This document shows, piece by piece, positions 1 through 7,500 of a stretch of DNA of 17,374 nucleotides (the first letter of the stretch is position 1; each line of letters opens with the position of its first letter). The DNA comes from Mycoemilia scoparia (taxonomy: Eukaryota > Kickxellomycota > Kickxellomycetes > Kickxellales > Kickxellaceae), in NCBI GenBank assembly GCA_027575805.1, contig JANBPU010000314.1:1-17374 (forward strand). The letters run 5' to 3'. The notes beneath the pieces were generated by a model. That model was not told where the DNA came from and ran no database searches. It worked only from the letters and a program-made list of their open reading frames with translations. Both the position numbers and the translations under genes were made by a program.

Positions 1-483
1 GCAATTAGGATGTGCTTTAGACATTGAGGTATTTATATATACATACATTAATTTTAGTCATTAAAATGTGAGGGAGTGTGAAAATTATAAGGTTGAAATA
101 AGTATAGTAATAAGTAAGCAAAGAAAAAAATTAGAGGGTTTGGTTTAGACTGAATACTTTTATTTAATTATGCAAATGGAGCACTTTAAATTAAAAATTA
201 AAAAATCATGCCATTTTTGTCCATTGTTTAAAAATTTGTGCCATATTTGTCTTTACCCCCTTTTAAAATGGATTTTATTAGTGACTAGATGGCACCCTGG
301 TATATGGTCCAGCCTGCAAAGTCACTACATAAGAATAAAAACTAAAATCTATTTTAAATAAATAGTATACTCTGTCTCATCACAAATTACTCTAAGACTA
401 ACAAGTATTATATTAATATCCTATACAAATTAGCCTAACCCATAACTCATATTTTAGTATTACTTTTATCCTATAGAGAGTAA

Positions 484-1035
484 TATCCTTTTTTAGAGGA
501 TATTTCTAATGTGTTTTGTAGGATTGACAAAGAAACCATAATTAAGCACATCCTGGGTGACCCAATTAGATGTAGTAAGTTTTTTAGTAGAGGTTCCTTT
601 AATGTTAGGGAAATAAAAGCCTAGCTTAAAGGGACCTCTAAAATTGTAGATTTTTTAATTATAGCCTTGCACATTTTATATGGGCAGCCAGCCAGAGGGA
701 CAGAGATTACAAATATTCTCTATTGTAATAGTAAATATGGCAATAGAGGCCTATTTGCTGCCAATGGAACCATGTGTGTAATTACCTCATATAGCAAGTC
801 TCTAAATAAGACTGGAAGAAATAACTACATAGCTAGATTTCTTCCAGTAGAGCTTGCTGAGGTATTATTACACTACATGGTTTATATTAGGCCATTAGAA
901 ATAATGTTTTCTGATCTCATCATTAAGGATAGACAGAATCATTATAAAGAATATTTGTTTGTAGGAGAAGGAGTTATTATGACCTCTGAGAGGCTTAGTA
1001 GACTCCTGATAGGCCATGAGATAATCATAGCCTAA
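484..1035 (+). pseudogene. Relic of a GQPARGTEI-motif protein (fungal telomere-linked-helicase-type element)
   Basis: The frame (codons in phase with position 484) reads through about 180 codons with one internal TAG at 622-624, just before LKGTSKIVDF. A CAG-to-TAG change, one C-to-T transition, would explain that stop. The diagnostic stretch is LYGQPARGTEI at about 676-708. It is followed by an IxxYSK segment and a predicted helix, FLPVELAEVLLHY (about 838-876). I recall GQPARGTE as a strongly conserved motif in fungal proteins that carry a RecQ-like helicase further along. No helicase motifs follow here. The frame ends at TAA 1033; past it the phase stays open to TAG 1144. There is no ATG in a sensible position and TAA stops lie upstream at 436 and 481, so the gene is dead and truncated at both ends. 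Family assignment is from memory of the motif. Confidence 0.6.
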
Positions 1036-1081
1036 TCATTATTTAATTTAGATTATTCCGAATCTTCAGAATATTCAAAGG

Positions 1082-1137
1082 GTTCCGAATGTCCTGAACA
1101 ATGGGCCCTGAGGATACTTGTTCAGAACATTAGGAAC
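1082..1137. repeat. Inverted repeat: 20-nt arms, 16-nt spacer
   Basis: Left arm 1082-1101 (gttccgaatgtcctgaacaa) and right arm 1118-1137 (ttgttcagaacattaggaac) are complementary at 18 of 20 positions. The spacer contains the palindrome GGGCCC. It begins 46 nt after the stop of the relic frame. It could be an element-end hairpin, a transcript 3' structure or a decayed palindromic repeat unit; the sequence does not decide. Confidence 0.75.
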
Positions 1138-1190
1138 AAAAGATAGTTTTCTTTTATCTTTTTATATACATTACTATTCTTTTACTAATT

Positions 1191-1221
1191 GTTTGAAATA
1201 AACTTTAGGTTGAAAGGATTT
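1191..1221 (-). repeat. Inverted copy of the 31-nt segment at 1907 and 2370
   Basis: The reverse complement of this segment matches 1907-1937 at 25 of 31 positions, including an exact 13-nt core (AAATCCTTTCAAC in the other orientation). A third copy lies in the same orientation as 1907 at 2370-2400. The arrangement, one inverted and two direct copies, could reflect terminal inverted repeats of a small element or simple rearrangement. Confidence 0.55.
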
Positions 1222-1293
1222 AGTTATAGGTATATATTTATTGTACAAGTCTCATATTTTACAAAAAGGTTTTACTTGGTTGTTTATTACAGC

Positions 1294-1308
1294 CAATCCT
1301 ACGGATTG
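1294..1308. repeat. Short palindrome CAATCC-TAC-GGATTG
   Basis: A perfect 6-bp inverted repeat with a 3-nt centre. The right half continues as GGATTGAC, a word that also occurs at 521 and 2091 within the AT-rich block. Confidence 0.5.
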
Positions 1309-1599
1309 ACAACTCCTTCAAGAGTCTTTTAGTCTTTTTATTATTTTTGATTTTAGTATAAATAGGCACAGACAAGTAGCTGTAGCCTTTATATAAGAGC
1401 ATCTTAGGCTTATGCTTGAAGATATAGAGGACCAGAGTCTAAGTCACTAAGATATGTAAAAATGTAAAAAATCTATTATTGTTTTATTCTTACCAATGTT
1501 TACTAGAATACTATTAAAATAGGTAAACTATAATAAATTATGGGTAATAATAATAAATCATATAAGTAGAAATATATATTATATCCTAGTAACAATAGA

Positions 1600-2028
1600 G
1601 TCTTAAGACCTTTATATCAGTATAAATGATAGACTAGGGTCATTCAGAACAATCCTTAACAGTCAAGAAAATTGTTTCTTATAAAATTTAGTTTAAAGTG
1701 ATTAGGATTTGTTCAGAACAGAAGGGTATAAAAATACAAGGGTATAAGAAAAGTAAAATTGAAAATAATAATTCAAGATGACTCTGAATGAGTAAGGTTT
1801 AAAATGATAAAAGGTAAAAATAAAGTAAGTCACTTGGGATGATTATAGATAGGAATGAATAGTTACAAATGAACAAGAAAAAGATAATTTATAATATAAA
1901 TTCTTTAAATCCTTTCAACTACAACTTCATTTTAAACTAAATAAAAGTATGATTATTAAAAGGTATAATAAAGGTAGTAAAACTCTTCAATAACAATTAT
2001 TAAATTATTAATAAGTAAAGTAAGGGCT
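1600..2028 (+). repeat. Tandem repeat unit A (AT-shifted copy)
   Basis: This unit aligns with 2029-2490 at a constant offset of 463 nt over its right part: 1628 corresponds to 2091, and 1907-1937 to 2370-2400. In the gap-free 47-nt stretch 1631-1677 versus 2098-2144 I count 11 mismatches. Seven are transitions, and all seven run from C or G in unit B to T or A in unit A. The left boundary (about 1600) is approximate. Confidence 0.65.
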
Positions 2029-2490
2029 TGGACCTTTACTTTGGAATTCCATTTGATTTGGGATTATCATGATCAATGAGTAGTTGGTCAGGATTGACAG
2101 ACCAGGGTCGTCCAGGACAAGCCTCAACTGTCTGGAAAAGTTGTCGCTGAAAGACTTTCGTTCTGAACGGTTAAGAATTGTTCAAAACGGTAAAGGATGG
2201 AAAAAAACACAAGGATGCGTAGATAGCAGAATAAAGACATCGTTCAGGATGACTCTGAATGGGGAAAGGGGAAGTTTATAAGAATAGTAATGGGGAATCG
2301 TCCTGGATGACAATGGACGGGAAAGAATGGACTTAAATGATAAACAATAAAGTTTTACTATAACTCTTCAAATCCTTTCAACCACAACTTTATTTTTAAC
2401 TAAATAAAAGTATGATTATATAAAAGGTAATGAAGATAGCGAAACTCTTCATTGAACTAACTAAACTAAATAAAAGGTAATTGAGGAATG
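2029..2490 (+). repeat. Tandem repeat unit B (less AT-shifted copy)
   Basis: This is the second copy of the unit at 1600-2028. It keeps more G and C, so it is nearer the ancestral sequence. Shared landmarks are an AGACYAGGGTC start, GATGACTCTGAATG near 2248, AAATCCTTTCAACYACAACTT at 2370 and TAAATAAAAGTATGATTA at 2401. A 65-codon open frame crosses it but has no recognisable protein content. Confidence 0.65.
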
Positions 2491-2513
2491 CAGTCCTCAG
2501 CTTATAATCATGA

Positions 2514-2648
2514 GTGATTCAGAATCACCCTGATCAACTGAAAGTTGTTCAGGGCGATCCTGAATCGTTCAGGATGGAATAATCCCATCTGGGATCATTC
2601 AGGGCAGACCATGTGGGCTACGGCCCAACAAGGATGATTCTGAATCAT
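2514..2648. repeat. Cluster of hairpins and palindromes
   Basis: The largest is a 23-nt-arm hairpin: 2516-2538 pairs with 2544-2566 at 20 of 23 positions around a 5-nt loop. Others are perfect: GTGATTC-A-GAATCAC (2514-2528), ATCCTGAA-TCG-TTCAGGAT (2557-2575), ATCCCA-TC-TGGGAT (2582-2595), TGGGC-4nt-GCCCA (2614-2627) and ATGATTC-T-GAATCAT (2634-2648). Several overlap, so alternative foldings are possible. The CTGAACAA-type arm resembles the hairpin at 1082-1137. Confidence 0.7.
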
Positions 2649-2690
2649 TTGGAATGAATCAGATTTATAATATTGGAAATATTATAACTC

Positions 2691-2710
2691 ATGTTGGCTA
2701 TGGTATAACA
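2691..2710 (+). repeat. Diverged direct repeat of 2611-2630
   Basis: ATGTTGGCTATGGTATAACA matches ATGTGGGCTACGGCCCAACA 80 nt upstream at 15 of 20 positions. Most differences are C in the left copy and T in this one. It has lost the TGGGC/GCCCA hairpin present in the left copy. Confidence 0.4.
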
Positions 2711-3269
2711 ATAAACTTGTATCATTTTTATATAGGTCACCATTAGGTAGACTAGGAGTGATTAAACTAATATACTGCTAATGGATATTCAGGTATTTTT
2801 GTATACCCCACCAATATATACAGCATTGAGATAGATCAAACTAAGATTGAAGACTTTGTCTGTGGTCACTATTCTAGGAATCAACTAGATAATGAGAGAT
2901 ACTTATCTCAAAAATGACTAATCATAATGTATAAATATAAAAAAATAAATACTTTAGAATGGTACTGAATCATTCTGATCAATTTGTGATAAAATGTAAG
3001 AATTATTAAATAAATAAATTACTCTTGGAATGACTTGTCCTAAACCATCCAGGATAGTTCAGACTCATTATATGTTGTTCAGTATAAGTCATGACCTAAC
3101 ATCTTCAATAATGACTGCACTCAAGTTACTCACAACCCATGGCTAAAAGAATACATAACTTTTTATTATACCATTTTTCTTTGGATTGTTTTTACTCTTT
3201 ACTATATTATCCTTTTAAATAAATTAAATTACTAAGCAAAAAGTATAAAACCCAAAAATTTAAAAAGCT

Positions 3270-3275
3270 AAAAAA
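3270..3275 (-). terminator. RNA polymerase III oligo-T terminator of the 5S gene
   Basis: A run of six A on the plus strand (T6 in the 5S sense) begins within the last bases of the 5S 3' helix strand. This is the usual Pol III stop signal and fixes the 3' end of the transcript. Confidence 0.85.
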
Positions 3276-3391
3276 TTGCAACACCAGGTGTTCCCGCTTG
3301 GTCCCCCACAGCAGTACTCTCCTGGCCATAACGAGCTTGGTTACGGTGATCGGACGGGAACCGACACTTTCTCGTTTGTATGGTCGCAATT
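3274..3391 (-). rRNA. 5S ribosomal RNA
   Basis: Read on the minus strand this is a complete 118-nt 5S rRNA, the structural RNA of the large ribosomal subunit, made by RNA polymerase III. The termini form a perfect 9-bp helix I (AATTGCGAC with GTTGCAATT). Helix II pairs AACGAG with CTCGTT. The CCCGTCCGATCACC stretch lies in the A-box/helix III region. Helix IV pairs CTGCT with AGCGG, and helix V pairs CCAGG with CCTGG. GAGAGTACT and GTGGGGGACC are in the expected places. All five helices can form and a T6 terminator follows, so the gene is predicted functional. It stands alone with no 18S, 5.8S or 28S nearby, which fits the dispersed 5S genes of many fungi. Short protein frames over it on both strands are spurious. 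Confidence 0.96.
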
Positions 3392-4300
3392 CGAAAATTG
3401 GAAAATCATTGTTGAATTATCACAAGAGAGTGTGTGTGTAAACCATTTGCCCATTTTAGTAGCTGTTTGTAACTATGAATTAAAGCATTTTTATGTTTAA
3501 TGGATATAGGCCACTTTTAGCTACTGATCGTCTGCATGGTCACTACACATACTCTAAGGATTATTCAGCCTGGATATTTCATTTGAGTAGGAACTTTGCA
3601 ACTAAGCTCGATGACATCCGAGATGTCTGATGGTTGACTCATAATTGTACAACCATATCAAAGCAGTCACAGCACATCAGTAGTTGACTCCATACCCAGG
3701 GCTTCTCACGCTTCGGTCAGCAAGAGTTTATGAAATTTTCATTCACAGATGTCATGGCTTACTCTCTGGCAAGCATACGCACTCGACATCCCTAAACCCT
3801 TGCTCATCCGTAGCAAAGCACTCCGTTTGTGGTATATATATTTTTTACTAGCACATCGCTATACTCAATGACATCGAAGCTATGTTACAATGGGAAAAAT
3901 CAAAAGGCGTATAACCAACTCACTAACATTCGATGTCAACACTACACTAAAAATATGCATAAAACGAAGAGATGATAACTCAATTAACGCCACTCGATTC
4001 CCGAATCGTTTGCACCCATTTATGCTGCCTTGCATACTGTTATACATCTTCCTTGCGATTATATAGTTTCCATATCTTTATTAATGTATATATAAATATA
4101 TGTAATAAAACAAAGAACCGCATTAATATCCAGATACACACATCCTTCTAAATTAATAAACAAAAAGGAAAGAAAGAAAACTTTGGTTGAAGCAACAACT
4201 ATTCATAAGCATTTCGAATTACATCTCTCCTTCCCTTCATTCTTTTCTATCGATATTATATATTTGATAAAAACTAAACGATTACAAACTACAAGCAACA
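3392..4300. other. Intergenic region, no gene recognised
   Basis: Neither strand shows a convincing protein or RNA gene. The notable content is a cluster of GACATC/GATGTC words (3613-3937) and a palindrome CGATTC-CC-GAATCG at 3995-4008. The last 200 nt are AT-rich with A-runs, as a fungal promoter might be. A single CCCTAAACCC near 3790 is not a telomere array. Confidence 0.6.
3613..3937. promoter_or_regulatory. Cluster of GACATC/GATGTC words (possible binding sites)
   Basis: The hexamer or its complement occurs at 3613, 3622, 3748, 3785, 3870 and 3932. The first two form a perfect inverted repeat with a CGA centre (3613-3627). A random sequence this long would hold well under one copy. No known factor is assigned. 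It could be a regulatory cluster or a diverged short tandem family. Confidence 0.3.
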
Positions 4301-4540
4301 ATGGAAAAATCGTTTATAGGATACCATGCTCCACAAAACCAAGCAAAAATGAAACACCAATTTGCCAAATCAACATTTTATGATTTATTTCCACAATACA
4401 CATGCGATAAAATTTACCAAATACTTGTGGAGAAATACAAGCACTATTGTCCTAGTTGGAGAACGGTGTATTGTTGGTATGTGGTTTTGGGTATATGTCC
4501 ACAAATGACCAAGATTGACTTTTTGGCCACAGAGGATTGA
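4301..4540 (+). CDS. Small hypothetical ORF, 79 aa (weak)
   Basis: An ATG in good context (CAACAATGG, A at -3) opens a 79-codon frame ending at TGA 4538-4540. The product begins MEKSFIGYHAP and is rich in aromatic and basic residues, with several Cys. It has no signal peptide, membrane segment or family motif I recognise. A possible intron with GTATGT at 4477 and an acceptor CCACAG ending at 4532 (56 nt) would change the C-terminus, but the splice joins TG to A and creates a stop. Upstream sequence is AT-rich. It may be a real small gene, a first exon or chance; length alone does not support it. Confidence 0.18.
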   Translation: MEKSFIGYHAPQNQAKMKHQFAKSTFYDLFPQYTCDKIYQILVEKYKHYCPSWRTVYCWYVVLGICPQMTKIDFLATED

Positions 4541-7500
4541 TTGCCCTACCAGAATTCGTTGTTGTTGCCCCCGCCTCGCTACATAAAAAGGGCTGTTCTA
4601 AACTTGAATTGCTAGAATAAATCACAGTATATGTCTACAAATGTCAAAATTTCACTAGCGATCGGGCACGAATTATTAGACAAAAGTGGGCCCTCATATC
4701 TCGTCCTCAATCACCAGTCATTTCATATCCAGCACCTGAAGGTCATTTTTTCCTACGGCCTTGTGAGATCTGACTATATATGTACTTTTATTATATTTTT
4801 GATAGTAATATTTTTGGGGGGAAGGCTTTTATGGCTAATAACTTATGAAATAAAGCAATTTAGATGATAAAATCAGTAATAGCATGATACTTGAAGATAT
4901 TTGATAATGATGATAACAATAACAATAATAAAACCATGTGAGATCAACTTTTTTGCAATTTTCAGAGAGAATTGGAAAGAACCAAGATCAAGTAAAGATG
5001 AATGCTGATGGGTAAGCAATGAGTATATTGATGGTAGAACAATTTGTAAAGTTCGGATGACCACCTTCCTGCTGTCTCCCGCATAAGTTACAATTCTTGA
5101 TGCAGACACATACAGAGTTTCAAGACAAGACCTGTCAAAGTATCATTTACTGTAAAAGTTAACAGGAACATGCTGTCATATTTGATACTAGGTTGTGGCA
5201 ATATTATTGTGAGGTCAAAACAAGAAGCAGAATGTATGATGATGTGCAGCCAGTTACATACAATCATAGTCAAAGAAGCTGGAAGATATAAAAATATATA
5301 ATTTAAATCCAAGTCCAAAGGTTTTATTAAATGGAAAGGGTGAGAATAAAGTAAAATACTAGCCTATCGGGGTTAAAAACTATTAATATATTTTTGTGAA
5401 TATTTGTGCAAGTGCAAATATGCTGTAGTTTGCATAATTATTGGGAATTCAATCTGTGAAACTAATTTTTTTTATATGTTTGTTACGAACAGAAACTAAG
5501 TAGTAAACTCACAAAACTTTGGAAAGGAGAGAGAAATTGTGAGACAGTTTTGATAAGAATACACTTACAAAGATACGAAACCATATAGTCAAATTTACAG
5601 ATACACAGATGAACATAATAATGCTCGCTAGGAGTTGTTAAAGGGGCATCACATTGTAGATGTATGAATGGATGAATGGATGAGGCTGCGAGAGACGATA
5701 TGGTCAAAGCTCACAAGGCTTTAGGCAAAATGGGTCCCCAGGAATTGCATGTGAAATGGCTGGCGATTGGGCCAAAATCTGATGAGGACCTATTTTTACC
5801 TACTATAGGTTCGATCTCAAGTAAAGTCTTCCCATGTAAACTTAATATGTTCTGGATGATAGTCAAAAGACATTGCTTTGTGCTATGTAAAGCTTTGTCA
5901 AGGAAAGCCGATGACTCCTCCTTGCCTTGATCTCTCTCCAACAATCAAAAGTTGCTGTTGCTGTCGAATAAATCAGATTGATCAAGTTGCTTTTCCCCAA
6001 ACTGCAGTGCTAAAGAGCCAATCATATAAAAAAGCTATTTAATATTATTGAGATATTTTTGCTGTCCACGCACAAACTAACCAAGCTGGTAGTTTGGTGA
6101 CTATCTCGCTTGTTATTATTAACACAGGTAATGCTTTTGTTGCTGGTAATAAATACAGTATATTGAAATTAATTCTAAAAGAAGAACACAACAAACATAT
6201 CCCAGAAAATAAGGCTTGTGAGAGCTGCAAAAAGCCTCAACAGCATTTTCATATAGGCCAGTCGCATAAATAAGAATTGTCGGATTGCATTGTTTTTTCG
6301 TTTTAAATACCCTTTGTGTGTATTTTTCCAGAACAAACAAACAGACAAATAAACAATATCGAAGCCAAAATCAGGTACTTTGCAGAGCACGACAATTCAA
6401 CACGACACAGTAAAGATGTGGTGACCAAAAATTAGCACATAAATACACCACCCTATGCTGGGAATATTTTTGGGAAAGAAGAATGAATAGTGATTCAGTC
6501 GGCAATAGTAATAGCAATATCAATAACATTAGTAATAATATATATCTGTGATTATAATGTGTGGCAGAGATGTGTATCAAGGTAAACAATAGCCAAAGGA
6601 CAATGGAGGCAGCAGCAGCAGCAGTGGTAGTAGTGACAGCAGGAGTGGAGCAGAATAAGTCAAAGAAGTGATGGACATTTCGTGGTTCCGCATTGCAGGA
6701 TCAGATACACAGAGCAAAAACAAACAAGAATAGCTCCGAGTCTCCCAATTTAGGAAATTAAGTGAAAAGTACTCTTGCTGTTGTTGCAGCACTGAGGTGC
6801 AGAATTGAAGGAATCTCTAAAACATTTCGAATTATAATGACAAAAATAATCGATATTTCTGTGTGGTTGCAAGCCATGATAGTTTTTCCAGCTAAAAACA
6901 ATATGGTGAAAGAAGCAGCACCAACAAGTATTGTTGCTGCTGTCTAAACAGCAAGAACAAGTTTGTTTTTTGCTGGCTCTAATGATATGCGAAATTCATG
7001 ACATTTTGTTTCTAAGAAAACCATATAATTAGTCATGAATATCACTGAGGCTATGAAATTAATAGGTCCGTTTTTCTGGGCCCCCCAATAACAACACTGG
7101 TGATGGAGGACTCAGAAAATATTGGAGCCACACAGCCAATAGCAGCCAAATACTGTAGAACATTTCTGATGATGAAACCATTAGGTAACAGCATTTCTCT
7201 GCCCCTCTCTTGTACGGATAATACAAACCCAAAGATTAACAAGCACATTACAGCTGCACTATCACAATCACAATCTTCCGTATCACCAAGGCTCTCACAT
7301 TCAGTCTAAAGGTTGTGCAAATAGTGATTGGTGCAAAGGATATTGCGGTAATAAACAGACAACGCAAGAATAATTGCCAAGGCATGGATGGCCGATGTTC
7401 AGGATGTTCAAGAAATGCTGTTGGCATTGTGCGTATGTGTACATGAGGGAAGGGGAGAGCTATATTCGGCGAAATTTGTGTTCATGTATACACAAAGCAG

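Larger units (their letters stand above)
1..3260. repeat. AT-rich, repeat-derived block
   Basis: This block is strikingly AT-rich compared with everything to its right and has no intact gene. It contains a broken frame of mobile-element type, a tandem duplication, an inverted copy and several hairpins, described separately. Words built on TTCAG/CTGAA recur throughout, for example near 1095, 1120, 1643, 1712, 2209, 2548, 2568, 2600, 3060 and 3078. This suggests one family of related units that has diverged in place. The composition changes sharply at the 5S rRNA gene at 3274. The stretches 1-480, 1310-1600 and 2720-3260 show nothing further I can name. Origin from a degraded transposable or subtelomeric element is inferred from the relic frame. 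Confidence 0.7.

Noticed and set aside
1082..1150. Helitron 3' hairpin with a terminal CTRR
   Set aside because: The inverted repeat is too long with a 16-nt spacer, and no CTRR end lies just after it; no Rep motifs are visible.
1600..2650. CRISPR-like array of spaced repeats
   Set aside because: Repeats are few, long, diverged and eukaryotic in context; no regular spacer pattern.
3207..3500. Protein frames on both strands at 3207-3389 and 3276-3500
   Set aside because: They overlap a complete 5S rRNA gene whose helices all pair; the frames are coincidental.
3785..3800. Telomere-like CCCTAAACCC
   Set aside because: A single imperfect copy, not an array.
5750..5830. tRNA gene suggested by TGGCGATTGGG and GGTTCGATCTC
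   Set aside because: The boxes are spaced plausibly, but the T-stem does not pair and no acceptor stem can be formed.
5676..5930. 84-codon ATG frame beginning MDEAARDD
   Set aside because: No family resemblance, an equally long frame on the opposite strand, and it begins in a GAATGGAT repeat.
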